Assembly (NCBI RefSeq): GCF_030913655.1
Contig: NZ_CP133189.1
Span: 1,550,001-1,614,000, forward strand
Direction: 5' to 3'
DNA: 64,000 nucleotides
Origin: Clostridium sp. MB40-C1
GTDB lineage: Bacteria > Bacillota > Clostridia > Clostridiales > Clostridiaceae
Shown piece after piece: positions 24,950 to 34,311 of the stretch. The position numbers and the translations under genes were made by a program. Every line of letters begins with the position of its first letter. Within the stretch, counting starts at the first letter, position 1. The notes under the pieces were generated by a model. It made no database searches and was not told where the DNA came from. It saw only the letters and a list, made by a program, of their open reading frames with translations.

Positions 24950-25867
24950 TTAGAAAAGAGCTTCAACAAAATCTTCTGCTTTAAATTCCTGTAAGTCTTC
25001 TATTCCTTCTCCTACACCTATAAGTTTAACTGGAATATTTAACTGATGTTTTATTGCTATAACTACTCCACCTTTAGCTGTACCATCTAACTTAGTTAAA
25101 ACAATACCATCTATAGGACATACTTCTGTAAATTGTTTAGCTTGTTGAAGAGCATTTTGACCTGTAGTACCATCAAGGACTAGTAATATTTCTTTACTAG
25201 CTTCACTATATTCTCTGTCTATTATTCTACTTATTTTTTCAAGCTCATTCATTAGATTTTTTTTGTTATGAAGTCTTCCTGCTGTATCGCATATTAGAAC
25301 ATCTGCTTTTCTTGCTTTTGAAGCCTGAATTGCATCAAAAACTACTGCTCCTGGATCTGAGCCTTCTTGATGTCTTATTATGTCCACCGCTGCTCTATTA
25401 CTCCAAACCTCTAGTTGTTCTATAGCCGCTGCCCTAAAAGTATCTGCTGCTGCCATTATAACCTTGTATCCATCTTGCTTTAATTTTGATGATATTTTGC
25501 CTATAGATGTAGTTTTACCAGCTCCATTAACCCCTATAACTAGCATTACATGTGGAGTATTTTCAGGTTTTATACCTTCTTTGTCTACCCCTTCACTTAA
25601 AACTTCTACTAGTACTTCCTTTAAGCAAGAGTACACTTCCTTAGGATCTCTAACCTTTTTTTCCTTTACTTTATCTTTTACTCTTTCAATAATTTCTAAT
25701 GAAGTCTCTACTCCTACATCTGCAGTTATCAGAATCTCTTCTAGTTCTTCATAAAGTTCATCATCGATTTTAACTGCTAAATTAAGCACTTCTGATACTC
25801 TGTCTGTTAAATTATCTTTAGTTTTTGAAAGACCACTTTTTAATTTTTCAAATAAGTTTCCTAGCAT
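24950..25867 (-). CDS. ftsY: SRP receptor FtsY
   Basis: Membrane-associated GTPase that docks the SRP. 305 aa: short amphipathic N terminus, N domain, then the G domain with GVNGAGKTT near residue 113, DTAGRLHNKKNLM, and TKLDGTAKGG near the end. There is no long acidic A domain, as usual in Firmicutes. SD AGGAG precedes ATG 25867. It follows smc by 30 nt, which is the conserved rnc-smc-ftsY order with rnc displaced here. Confidence 0.95.
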   Translation of the reverse strand: MLGNLFEKLKSGLSKTKDNLTDRVSEVLNLAVKIDDELYEELEEILITADVGVETSLEIIERVKDKVKEKKVRDPKEVYSCLKEVLVEVLSEGVDKEGIKPENTPHVMLVIGVNGAGKTTSIGKISSKLKQDGYKVIMAAADTFRAAAIEQLEVWSNRAAVDIIRHQEGSDPGAVVFDAIQASKARKADVLICDTAGRLHNKKNLMNELEKISRIIDREYSEASKEILLVLDGTTGQNALQQAKQFTEVCPIDGIVLTKLDGTAKGGVVIAIKHQLNIPVKLIGVGEGIEDLQEFKAEDFVEALF

Positions 25868-25897
25868 ACATTCATCTCCTTAAAAATAAGTATAATT

Positions 25898-28800
25898 TTA
25901 ACTTTCTTTATTTAAATCTACTGAAACTATCTTAGATACCCCTTTTTCCTCCATTGTAACTCCATATAAAATATCACTAGCTTCCATACTTCCTTTTCTA
26001 TGAGTTATGGTTATAAACTGAGTATTATCTGAGAATTTTTTAAGAAACTCAGCATACCTTGTTACATTAGAGTCGTCTAATGCCGCTTCTATCTCATCAA
26101 GTATACAAAAAGGTGTTGGCTTCATCTTTAATATAGCAAATAACAGGGCAATAGCAGACAATCCTTTTTCTCCTCCAGACATTAGGTTTATATTCTGAAG
26201 TTTTTTACCTGGAGGCTGTACATTTATCTCTATATTTGCACTTAACTCATCTCCATCCCCCAATATTAAGTCTGCATTTCCTCCTTTGAATAATTCTATA
26301 AATGTTTCGTTAAAATTCTTTCTAAGCTTTATAAAATTTTCTCTAAATACTTCTTTCATTTTATCAGTCATTTCACAAACAACACTTTCAAGTTCTTCTT
26401 TTGCCTTAATAAGATCTTCTTTTTGAGTTTTCATAAAGTCATATTTCTGAGCTAGATCCTTATATTCCTCAATTGCTCCTAAGTTAACTACTCCTAACTT
26501 TGAAATTTCATCTTTATAAAAACCTATATCTCTTTTACATTCATCAATACTAATATCATTTATTTTTAATTCTAAAGCTTCTGCGTAGGTTAACTTCATT
26601 TCATCATTTAGTTTAGTATACAAATTCTCTTTTTCAACTTCATGCCTAGCCAATAATACTTGGCTATTATTCTTTATACGCTCATTTCTATCATAGTTTG
26701 AACTAATTTCTTCTAATTCTTCTGTAAGCTTTTTTATACTTTCTTTTATTTTTATGAGTATTAATTCACTTTCTTTGAACTTTTCTTCCAAATTATGTAT
26801 CAAGTCATTAATTTCTTCTACTTTATCATTATTATTTTTAATTTTTACTTTTGTATCATTTATAGTTTGATTCCAATCACTTCTTTCTTTATCTAAAACA
26901 TTAATTTCTTTAATTATTTCTTGAATCTCTTCTTCTATTCTTTTAATATTATTGTCTATATTTAAAATATTTTCATCAAACTTAGCTTTTTTTATTCTTA
27001 ATGAAGTTATAGTTTCCCCTTTATCCTTAATATTTTCTTTTTGACTTTCTAATTCTTTCTCTAACTCTACTATTCTACTATTATTATCTTTCTCTTTTTT
27101 TACTAATTCTTCAAAATTTCTATTCTTGCTTTCTAAATCTATATTACTTTGATTAATTGTTTCTTTAATTAATATTATTTCGTTATTAGCTACTTCTAAA
27201 TCTCTTTTTAATTTTTCTGTTTCATTATTAATGGCATTAATTTTCTCATCAATTTTAGTTTTTTCAATATTTTCATAATGTATCTCATCTTTTAAATTTA
27301 GACAAGTATCATCCATATTTTTTATATTTTCTCTTCTATCATTAATAGTAATAGTTAATTCTTTTATGAACTTGTCAATTTCCCTTATCTTAAAAGAACT
27401 TTCTTCTATTTCTCTTTTTCTACTTATTATGCTTGTACTTTTATGATATATACTTCCCCCAGTCAGAGCTCCTCCTACATTTAAAACTTCTCCTTCTAAG
27501 GTAACAATTCTAATACTATATCCGCTTTTTCTAGCAATATTAAGCGCACTGTCCATATCCTCTACAATAACTGTTTTTCCTAAAACATATTCTATAGCAT
27601 TCTTGTATTTAAAATCATATTCAATAAGTTCACTAGCCACACCAATGTATCCTTTTATTGATTTTATTTTTTCTGATGTGGAATTTTTTTTACCTTTTAT
27701 TATGTTTAATGGTAAAAATGTTGCCCTACCTAAATGGTTTTTCTTCAAATATAAAATAAGTTCCTTAGCAATACTTTCGTTATCAGTAATAATATTTGAA
27801 ATAGATGCTCCTAAAGCTATTTCAATAGAAGTTTCAAATCTTTTTTCAACTTTTATAATTTCTCCTAGAACACATGCTTTATCTTTAACTTTAGGAATTT
27901 GATTTTTATCTATGTGTTGCATTAAATTTTTAACAGCCTTATTATATCCTTCATATTGCTTTTCAAGGTTTGTTAATGCATTACAATTAGCCTCTAATTT
28001 ATTGTATTGGTTTATGGCTTCTTTACGCTTAATCTCACTATTATTCAAACTTCTATTTTCAAGTATAATAGCTTTTTTATATTCCTTAATAGTTTCTTCA
28101 TACTCATTTATTTTATTTTCAATGTTTGAAATTTCTTTTTCTAATATATCCTTTGTTGTGTAATTTATCTTAATTGAATTTATATATGTACTGCTTGTAT
28201 CTTTACATTCTTTTAATTTATTATTTAAAGAATTAATATCATTTTGTAGAATTACCAATTCATTCTTATTTCTTGTTATCTCACTTATCAACTGTACTTG
28301 GTAATCCTTAGACTTTCTTAATGAATTATCTCCTTCTTCAATAGTTTTATTTGATTCACCTATTTCTTTTTCTAAACTAGCTATCTGTTCTTTTATATAA
28401 AGGTGCTGACTCTTTAAATCAGCTAAAGATAATTCTTCATTTTCCTTTTGGGTTTTTAATAATTGAAGTTTCCCTTGTAATTGTTCTATTGATTTAGAGG
28501 TTTTACTTACAGACTCCTCAATATTTTTAACTCTTTCTTTAAAAAGTTCAATCTCAGAAAGTAAATTCTGACTTTCTGCTTTACTATCATAATATTTTTT
28601 ACGCTCATCACTATTTTCTATTTCAAATTTCTCTAACTCTTCATTTGTCGAAGATAGTTTCTGCTTAATCCTATCCTTTTCATTACACAGATCTCTTATT
28701 ATAATATCATTTTTTTCTATATCATTTTTTAAAGAAGTTATTTTTTCTTCTACATTATTTATATTGTATAAAATTAATGTTGCTTCTTTACCCTTTAAAC

Positions 28801-29461
28801 TATTTGATAGTTCTAGAAATTTTTCTGCTTTTTTATTTTCTATTCTTAAAGGTTCTAACCTTTCTTCATAAGTACTAAAAATATCAGTTATTCTTTGAAT
28901 ATTTTGTTCTGTATTTGAAAGTTTCTTCTCCGCCTCTTCCTTTCTAGTTTTAAACTTTACAATACCTGCAGCTTCCTCCAAAAGACTTCTTCTTTCTTCT
29001 GGTTTACCACTTAAAACAGCTTCTATCTTACCTTGTCCTATAATAGAATACCCTTCTTTACCAATACCTGTATCCATAAAGAGTTCTTGAATATCTTTTA
29101 ATCTACACCGAGTATTATTTAAATAATACTCACTTTCTCCAGACCTAAAAATCCTTCTAGTTATAGTTACGTCATTATAGTCTATAGGAAGATCACCATC
29201 ACTATTATCTAATACTAATGTTACTTGAGCAAGTCCAACTGGTTTTCTATATTGAGTGCCTGCAAAAATAACATCTTGCATTTTCCCTCCTCTTAGATTT
29301 TTAACGCTCTGCTCCCCAAGAACCCATTTAACAGCATCTGAAATATTACTTTTACCACTGCCATTAGGTCCTACTACTGCAGTAATTCCTTTCTTAAAAG
29401 AAAGTTCTGTTTTATCTGCAAAGGATTTAAAGCCTCTTATTTCAAGTGACTTCAAAAACAT
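25898..29461 (-). CDS. smc: Chromosome segregation protein SMC
   Basis: Condensin ATPase of 1187 aa that organises the nucleoid with ScpA and ScpB. Walker A GPNGSGKSN is at 31-39; long coiled coils flank a hinge at about 500-650 (KACVLGEIIKVEKRFETSIE, GYIGVASELI, LEGEVLNVGGALTGGS). The C-terminal head has the signature LMSGGEKGLSAIALLFA and Walker B CILDEIEAALDDSN. SD AGGAGA places the start at ATG 29461; the longer frame to 29497 has no SD. It forms an operon with ftsY. Confidence 0.96.
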   Translation of the reverse strand: MFLKSLEIRGFKSFADKTELSFKKGITAVVGPNGSGKSNISDAVKWVLGEQSVKNLRGGKMQDVIFAGTQYRKPVGLAQVTLVLDNSDGDLPIDYNDVTITRRIFRSGESEYYLNNTRCRLKDIQELFMDTGIGKEGYSIIGQGKIEAVLSGKPEERRSLLEEAAGIVKFKTRKEEAEKKLSNTEQNIQRITDIFSTYEERLEPLRIENKKAEKFLELSNSLKGKEATLILYNINNVEEKITSLKNDIEKNDIIIRDLCNEKDRIKQKLSSTNEELEKFEIENSDERKKYYDSKAESQNLLSEIELFKERVKNIEESVSKTSKSIEQLQGKLQLLKTQKENEELSLADLKSQHLYIKEQIASLEKEIGESNKTIEEGDNSLRKSKDYQVQLISEITRNKNELVILQNDINSLNNKLKECKDTSSTYINSIKINYTTKDILEKEISNIENKINEYEETIKEYKKAIILENRSLNNSEIKRKEAINQYNKLEANCNALTNLEKQYEGYNKAVKNLMQHIDKNQIPKVKDKACVLGEIIKVEKRFETSIEIALGASISNIITDNESIAKELILYLKKNHLGRATFLPLNIIKGKKNSTSEKIKSIKGYIGVASELIEYDFKYKNAIEYVLGKTVIVEDMDSALNIARKSGYSIRIVTLEGEVLNVGGALTGGSIYHKSTSIISRKREIEESSFKIREIDKFIKELTITINDRRENIKNMDDTCLNLKDEIHYENIEKTKIDEKINAINNETEKLKRDLEVANNEIILIKETINQSNIDLESKNRNFEELVKKEKDNNSRIVELEKELESQKENIKDKGETITSLRIKKAKFDENILNIDNNIKRIEEEIQEIIKEINVLDKERSDWNQTINDTKVKIKNNNDKVEEINDLIHNLEEKFKESELILIKIKESIKKLTEELEEISSNYDRNERIKNNSQVLLARHEVEKENLYTKLNDEMKLTYAEALELKINDISIDECKRDIGFYKDEISKLGVVNLGAIEEYKDLAQKYDFMKTQKEDLIKAKEELESVVCEMTDKMKEVFRENFIKLRKNFNETFIELFKGGNADLILGDGDELSANIEINVQPPGKKLQNINLMSGGEKGLSAIALLFAILKMKPTPFCILDEIEAALDDSNVTRYAEFLKKFSDNTQFITITHRKGSMEASDILYGVTMEEKGVSKIVSVDLNKES

Positions 29462-29577
29462 ATTTATCTCTCCTATTATAATAATATTTAGTGTCAATTT
29501 AATTAAATAATTTATTTAGATATATACTTATATAATTTTATAGTATATATAGATAAATATCAATATAATGAGAAGCT

Positions 29578-29682
29578 ACAATTCTTATTTAGTATAACTG
29601 ATGTCACGTTAAAAAATTTCATTGTTTGAACTATACAAGTTATGAAATTTTAGCTACATTAGTCATACTAAATTTAGAATTG
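29578..29682. repeat. 105-bp imperfect palindromic element
   Basis: The outer arms ACAATTCTTATTTAGTATAA and the complement of CATACTAAATTTAGAATTGT pair over about 27 bp. A second inner pair is AAATTTCAT / ATGAAATTT. The unit resembles a MITE or a large RNA hairpin. No second copy was seen in this window. It directly abuts repeat R3, between spoVS and smc. Confidence 0.5.
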
Positions 29683-29732
29683 TTTTCGATATCACACGAA
29701 CTCAACAATTTATTAAAACATAACCCAAAATA
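29679..29732. repeat. Short hairpin repeat, copy R3
   Basis: CTCAACAATTTATTAAAACATAACC matches the right half of R1; the left half is decayed (TGTTTTCGATATCACACGAA). It precedes the spoVS terminator. Confidence 0.5.
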
Positions 29733-29758
29733 AAAAACCGTGCGTAGCACGGCCTTAT
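29733..29758 (-). terminator. spoVS terminator
   Basis: On minus, GGCCGTGC tac GCACGGTTTTTTATTTT is a compact GC-rich hairpin with a long T-run directly behind the spoVS stop. Confidence 0.9.
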
Positions 29759-30019
29759 CTATCTAGGTTCCACTATAAATTTTATAGCTGTTCTTTCTTC
29801 TCCATCTATAGATATTTGAGAAAATGCTGGGATAACAACTAAGTCTATTCCATTTGGTGCTACAAATCCTCTTGTAATAGCTAAAGCTTTAACTGCTTGA
29901 TTTACTGCGCCTGCTCCTACTGCTTGAACTTCAACAATTCCACATTCTCTTAATACGGCCGCAAGTGCCCCTGCTACTGATTTTGGTTGAGATTGAGCTG
30001 ATACCTTTAATACTTCCAT
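29759..30019 (-). CDS. spoVS: Stage V sporulation protein S
   Basis: An 86-aa Alba-like protein required for normal spore coat and dehydration in Bacillus, there acting before asymmetric septation. The sequence (MEVLKVSAQSQPKSVAGALA, VQAVGAGAVNQAVKALAI, FVAPNGIDLV, EERTAIKFIVEPR) is almost canonical for SpoVS, which is strongly conserved. SD GGAGG precedes ATG 30019. It is a single-gene unit with its own terminator. Confidence 0.96.
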   Translation of the reverse strand: MEVLKVSAQSQPKSVAGALAAVLRECGIVEVQAVGAGAVNQAVKALAITRGFVAPNGIDLVVIPAFSQISIDGEERTAIKFIVEPR

Positions 30020-30096
30020 TTTAAATCCTCCCTACAAAATTTGTTATTACATATTTTTGTATGTCTTATAGGGAATATATTCTATATATATTTAAA

Positions 30097-31170
30097 TTAT
30101 CCTTCTTTGTATTTATTTTTCAAATAATCTTTAAGTGATATATTCTTACATATATTATTATAAACTAACAACATTTCTCCCCGCCTAATATCTCTTTTTT
30201 GTTGAACAATAGCTTTTTTTGGTGATATTTTAGATTCCATGTCTTTAAATTTTTTTTTCTTATAAGCATATAATTTAGATAAATCTTTATTATTTATATT
30301 AATTGTAAAGTCATCGCAATTTTGATTTTGAATTTCTTCTAAAATTATATCATTATATATACTACCTTCAACCAATTCTCTAAAAGCCGGATGAAAAGGT
30401 CCCGCAATAAGGTCTTTACCCCAGTTTATCTCCTCTGTGGGTTGGAGTCCTACTCTAATAACATTAATATCATTAGCTATAAACATAGCATATACTTCTT
30501 TACTAATTTCTACTGCCTCTTCTAAGGTATAAGGAGAATATATACCACAATTATACATTTTCTCCATCAGAGTATCTTTTATTACCAAACTAGGATAAAT
30601 TCTAGCTATATCAGGCTTTAATTTTATAATTTTTTTTGTGGTTTCTATATCCTTTTTAAAATCATCTCCTGGAAGTCCTAACATTATCTGATGCCCTAAT
30701 ATAAATCCATGTTCCTTTATAATATGAGAAGCTCTTATAACATCCTCTTCAGTATGACCTCTCCCTGCTTTTAAAAGAACCCCATTATCTAAAGATTGAA
30801 TTCCAAGTTCTATTATATCTGTGGAATATTTTTTTAAATTTTCCAGTATTCCCTTATCAATATAATCTGGTCTAGTAGATAAGTGTATGTAATCAATTTT
30901 GCCACAATCCTTGTACATTTTAGCAACTGCAAGCAATTCTTTTTGCTTATCTATATCAATAGCAGTAAAAGTTCCTCCAAAAAAAGAAACTTCCACAGTA
31001 GCATTTTCTTTATTAATAGTTTTTAAATATTCTTCAATAGTGTCTTTAACCAATTTTGCATTTACCTTATTTGCTTCCCCTGTAATACTATTTTGATTGC
31101 AAAATACACAATTATGTGGACATCCTTCATGTGGCACAAATATAGGTATTATGTAATGAGATTTACTCAT
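30097..31170 (-). CDS. Radical SAM protein, Elp3-like
   Basis: A 357-aa radical SAM protein. The cluster motif CPHNCVFCNQ (C-x3-C-x2-C, at about residue 16) follows the start closely. SFFGGTFTAID, LSTRPDYID and LGIQSLD fit the Elp3/oxygen-independent-coproporphyrinogen-oxidase-like group. Clostridial copies next to rnc are often named Elp3, but the acetyltransferase domain of true Elp3 is absent, so the reaction is uncertain. Start ATG 31170 has SD GGAGG and overlaps the rnc stop by 8 nt; the longer frame to 31245 is rejected. Confidence 0.85.
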   Translation of the reverse strand: MSKSHYIIPIFVPHEGCPHNCVFCNQNSITGEANKVNAKLVKDTIEEYLKTINKENATVEVSFFGGTFTAIDIDKQKELLAVAKMYKDCGKIDYIHLSTRPDYIDKGILENLKKYSTDIIELGIQSLDNGVLLKAGRGHTEEDVIRASHIIKEHGFILGHQIMLGLPGDDFKKDIETTKKIIKLKPDIARIYPSLVIKDTLMEKMYNCGIYSPYTLEEAVEISKEVYAMFIANDINVIRVGLQPTEEINWGKDLIAGPFHPAFRELVEGSIYNDIILEEIQNQNCDDFTININNKDLSKLYAYKKKKFKDMESKISPKKAIVQQKRDIRRGEMLLVYNNICKNISLKDYLKNKYKEG

Positions 31171-31870
31171 ATTTCCCCTCCAGATTTCCAAGGGCTTCTT
31201 TAGCTGCATTTTGTTCAGATTCTTTTTTACTGTACCCTTCTCCAATACCTTTTACTTCAGAGTTTATAAGTACTTCTGTAAAGAATTTTCTTCTATGTGG
31301 TGGTCCTTCATACTTTGTTAAATTATAATGAATAGTATATTCTCCATACTTCTGAATAATTTCCTGTAGTCCTGTTTTATAATCTATTATTATCTCATCA
31401 TTATCTGCTTTTTTAATAATATCTTGAAAATTATCTAATATAAATTTTTTTGACTTATCATAGCCTTGATCTAAATATATAGCAGCAATTATAGCTTCTA
31501 CACAATCAGCTAATATTGATACTCTAGATCTCCCTCCTGTCATTTCTTCCCCTTTGCTCATGTTTATATATTCACCTATATCCCATTTTTGTGCAACATT
31601 ATAAAGGGAATTTCCACACACTATAAGAGCTCTCTTTTTAGTTAGAAAGCCTTCTGGCATATTTTTATATCTATTAAATAAATATTCAGAAATACAAAGT
31701 TGAAGTATAGAATCTCCTAGAAATTCTAATCTTTCATTGTGCTCAGTAAACTTATTCTCATTTACACAAGAACTATGTGTTAATGCGGTATCTAATAAAT
31801 TAATATTTTCAAACTTTACATCAAGTTTACTTTCTAATTTATTAAGAACATACCTTCTATTTGAATTCAT
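31163..31870 (-). CDS. rnc: Ribonuclease III
   Basis: Double-strand-specific endonuclease for rRNA processing and mRNA turnover. 235 aa: catalytic domain with the signature ERLEFLGDSILQL (about 44-56) and the second acidic site DCVEAIIAAIYLD, followed by a dsRBD (GLQEIIQKYGEYTIHY...KESEQNAAKEAL). SD GGGGAG precedes ATG 31870. It lies behind acpP and overlaps the radical SAM gene. Confidence 0.95.
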   Translation of the reverse strand: MNSNRRYVLNKLESKLDVKFENINLLDTALTHSSCVNENKFTEHNERLEFLGDSILQLCISEYLFNRYKNMPEGFLTKKRALIVCGNSLYNVAQKWDIGEYINMSKGEEMTGGRSRVSILADCVEAIIAAIYLDQGYDKSKKFILDNFQDIIKKADNDEIIIDYKTGLQEIIQKYGEYTIHYNLTKYEGPPHRRKFFTEVLINSEVKGIGEGYSKKESEQNAAKEALGNLEGKYE

Positions 31871-31895
31871 AAAAACAGCTCCCCTATTTTAATAG

Positions 31896-31933
31896 AAATT
31901 TAAAGTCCCGTTAAATTACGGGACTTTAAATTT
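31896..31933 (-). terminator. acpP terminator / acpP-rnc attenuator
   Basis: AAATTTAAAGTCCCGT and ACGGGACTTTAAATTT form a perfect 16-bp stem with a 6-nt loop, directly behind the acpP stop. It probably lowers read-through from abundant acpP into rnc. An extended T-run is lacking. Confidence 0.8.
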
Positions 31934-31934
31934 C

Positions 31935-32168
31935 TTACTCTTCAACATGTGAACTTATATATTCCACAACATCTCCAACTTTTGTTGCTTTTTCAGCATC
32001 CTCATCTGGTATTTCAACATCAAATTCTTCTTCTAAAGCCATTATTAGTTCTACTACATCAAGTGAGTCTGCGCCTAAGTCGTCTACAAACAATGAATCC
32101 ATTGTAATTGTATCCTCATCAAGACCAAGTTGGTCTGCTATTATCTTTTTTACTTTATCAAAAATCAT
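31935..32168 (-). CDS. acpP: Acyl carrier protein
   Basis: A 77-aa acidic carrier of acyl chains in fatty-acid synthesis. The phosphopantetheine attachment serine lies in [18 protein letters not shown] (Ser at about residue 37). SD AGGAGGTGA is strong. It sits between plsX and rnc, the usual Firmicute context; fatty-acid elongation genes are not in this window. Confidence 0.96.
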   Translation of the reverse strand: MIFDKVKKIIADQLGLDEDTITMDSLFVDDLGADSLDVVELIMALEEEFDVEIPDEDAEKATKVGDVVEYISSHVEE

Positions 32169-32258
32169 TTAATTCACCTCCTATAAAAATTCTACAATAT
32201 GATAATATTACATAACTTATACATCGTCAATAATATAATACATCTTTTACAATATATT

Positions 32259-33257
32259 TTATACCATTTTTTCTTCAATATGTACTTTTATTTTAGTAAT
32301 TACATCATTTTCATGAAAATTAATAGCTTGCCTTATTGCATTTTTAATAGCTTTACTATCTGAGCTACCATGAGCTTTTATACATATACCATTAACACCT
32401 AAAAATGCTGCTCCACCATATTCACTATAATCATAATCTTTCTTAAATTTTGTAAATACAGGTTTTAAAAGAAGTCCTCCCATCTTTGTTCTAAAAGAAG
32501 ACATTATTTCTTGTTTTAATGTAGAAAATATACTTTGTGCTACACCTTCATACATTTTTAATACAGTATTACCTATAAATCCATCACAAACAAGTACATT
32601 CACTTTGCCTTGTGGTATATCTCTAGGTTCTACATTACCAATAAAATTTAAATTGCACTCTTGTAAAAGCTTATGTGCCTCTTTAGTTAATTCGTTACCT
32701 TTTTCCTCTTCAGCTCCTATATTTATAAGACCTACAGAAGGAGTCTTAACCTTTAAAATGCTTTCAAAGTAAACCTCTCCCATTTGTGCAAATTGAACTA
32801 GATTAATAGGTTTACATTCTGCATTGGCTCCACAATCAATTATCATAAAAGGACCATCCTTGCCTGGCATAATTGGAGCAAGTGCAGGTCTATTAACACC
32901 TTTTATTCTTCCAATGATTAATGTAGCTCCTGCTAAAAAAGCACCAGTACTTCCTGCTGATATAACAGCATCTGCTTCTCCACTTTTCACAAGATTAAGT
33001 GCTTTATTAATACTAGAATCCTTTTTTTTACGAATTGCCATTACAGGATGCTCATTATTAGTAATTACTTCGTTTGCATTTAGTATAGATATTTTATCAG
33101 TATTATATTCATGCTTATTTAATTCTTTACTTATTATGTCCTCTGGCCCTGTAATTATCATCTCAATATTGTTAAATTCTTTTATAGCTTCAATACAACC
33201 CTCTACCACCACAGAAGGAGCATAATCGCCACCCATTCCATCAATTACTATTTTCAT
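32259..33257 (-). CDS. plsX: Phosphate acyltransferase PlsX
   Basis: Converts acyl-ACP to acyl-phosphate, the first step of phosphatidic acid synthesis with PlsY. 332 aa starting [43 protein letters not shown] and [20 protein letters not shown] are characteristic. SD AAAGGAGGG precedes ATG 33257. Between rpmF and plsX an IS605-type solo element (33281-33406) has entered the operon, only 24 nt upstream of the plsX start. Confidence 0.95.
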   Translation of the reverse strand: MKIVIDGMGGDYAPSVVVEGCIEAIKEFNNIEMIITGPEDIISKELNKHEYNTDKISILNANEVITNNEHPVMAIRKKKDSSINKALNLVKSGEADAVISAGSTGAFLAGATLIIGRIKGVNRPALAPIMPGKDGPFMIIDCGANAECKPINLVQFAQMGEVYFESILKVKTPSVGLINIGAEEEKGNELTKEAHKLLQECNLNFIGNVEPRDIPQGKVNVLVCDGFIGNTVLKMYEGVAQSIFSTLKQEIMSSFRTKMGGLLLKPVFTKFKKDYDYSEYGGAAFLGVNGICIKAHGSSDSKAIKNAIRQAINFHENDVITKIKVHIEEKMV

Positions 33258-33280
33258 AACCCATCCCTCCTTTTATTTAT

Positions 33281-33406
33281 CCGATGTCTAGTCATTCTAA
33301 TACTCCCATTTTTTAATGGGAGTATTAGATTGTCACGATTCTAGATAACGGCTTCTAACCTTTAAACGGAGTAAAAACTCCACCTGAAATCCAAAATCCT
33401 TTTTAT
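33281..33406 (+). mobile_element. IS200/IS605-type solo element, copy 2 (inside rpmF-plsX operon)
   Basis: A 126-bp, internally shortened copy following TTTAT (33276-33280) and ending TTTAT (33402-33406). The left-end hairpin is perfect here: CTAATACTCCCATT / AATGGGAGTATTAG. The right hairpin half ACTCCACCTGAA, the AACGGCTTCTAA block and the terminal TCCAAAATCC remain. It separates rpmF from plsX, and its hairpins would be transcribed in the minus-strand mRNA. Confidence 0.7.
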
Positions 33407-33482
33407 ATAAATTATAATATAACTTTACTAAAATATAAATTAGTATAATTTAAAAAAAGAAAGTCATACGACTTTCTCTTTT

Positions 33483-33665
33483 CTAAGCTTCTTTAGCTAT
33501 TATTTCTTTTCCATTGTAATGTCCACAATTTTTACATACTCTGTGAGCAAGTTTCATTTCATGACATTGTGGGCATTCAACTATTCCTGGTGCACTTAAT
33601 TTAAATGCTTGAGCTCTTCTTGAGTCTCTTCTAGCTTTTGATGTTTTACTCTTTGGATGTGCCAT
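33483..33665 (-). CDS. rpmF: 50S ribosomal protein L32
   Basis: A 60-aa L32 with the N-terminal [17 protein letters not shown] and the zinc ribbon CPQC...CKNCG. All four cysteines are present, so it is the zinc-binding (C+) form. SD AAGGAGGTGA. It lies between yceD and plsX, as is conserved. Confidence 0.96.
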   Translation of the reverse strand: MAHPKSKTSKARRDSRRAQAFKLSAPGIVECPQCHEMKLAHRVCKNCGHYNGKEIIAKEA

Positions 33666-33683
33666 TCTTTTTCACCTCCTTAG

Positions 33684-34181
33684 CTAATTAGAAAAAAAAT
33701 CTTTTAACTTTGCGAGCCTTGGATCTACATCATTCTTTTCACAATTACACTTAGAATGATTTAAATTTGTGCCGCATACCGGACATAACCCTAAACATTC
33801 TTCACTACAAAGTTTTTTAATCGGCAGCGACAAAATCACATTATTTTCAATAATTGGTGAAAAATCTATCTCATCACTCTTCATAGTGATAATGTCGTTC
33901 TCTTCATCATTTCCGATTTTTGAAAATTTTTCATGAATTTCAATTTCTACAGGGTAATTAAATTCTTCAAGACATCTAGAACATACTAGTTTCAATGTTG
34001 TAACCATAACACCATCAAAACTAATTATATCTCCTATCATGGAAAAAATGCCTTTTATGTTAATCGGCTCAGCAAATTCAATTTCTTCTTGGTCAAATAT
34101 AATATTTTCGCCTTCAAAAAACATATTTACTTCTTTTTGATTGACTTTTTTCCCTGTTAAATCAGAAATATTGACTAACAT
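33684..34181 (-). CDS. yceD: YceD/DUF177 family protein
   Basis: A 165-aa protein of the DUF177 family, linked in bacteria and plastids to 23S rRNA maturation and always next to rpmF. The cysteine cluster VCSRCLEEF near residue 70 and the C-terminal CSEECLGLCPVCGTNLNHSKCNC suggest metal binding. SD AGAGGTG precedes ATG 34181. It is the first gene of the yceD-rpmF-plsX-acpP unit, behind a good SigA promoter and a 5' hairpin. Confidence 0.88.
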   Translation of the reverse strand: MLVNISDLTGKKVNQKEVNMFFEGENIIFDQEEIEFAEPINIKGIFSMIGDIISFDGVMVTTLKLVCSRCLEEFNYPVEIEIHEKFSKIGNDEENDIITMKSDEIDFSPIIENNVILSLPIKKLCSEECLGLCPVCGTNLNHSKCNCEKNDVDPRLAKLKDFFSN

Positions 34182-34206
34182 AATTACACCTCTATTATTA
34201 TAAATG

Positions 34207-34245
34207 GGCTAATAAATTCTATGTTAAACATAGAATTTATTAGCC
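34207..34245 (-). promoter_or_regulatory. Perfect palindrome at the expected 5' end of the yceD-rpmF-plsX mRNA
   Basis: GGCTAATAAATTCTATG and CATAGAATTTATTAGCC are perfectly complementary over 17 bp with a 5-nt spacer. The hairpin starts about where the promoter 34253-34281 would begin transcription. It may be an operator for a lipid-synthesis regulator, an mRNA-stabilising 5' stem-loop, or an attenuator; it has no T-run. Confidence 0.6.
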
Positions 34246-34252
34246 ACAACCT

Positions 34253-34281
34253 ATTATATAAATATGCCTAGAAAAAGTCAA
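34253..34281 (-). promoter_or_regulatory. SigA promoter of yceD-rpmF-plsX
   Basis: On minus, TTGACT (34276-34281), 17-bp spacer, TATAAT (34253-34258). It lies in the ackA-yceD gap and gives a start point near 34246. Confidence 0.72.
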
Positions 34282-34311
34282 GTATTTTTATACTGTTTGT
34301 TATATTCTACT

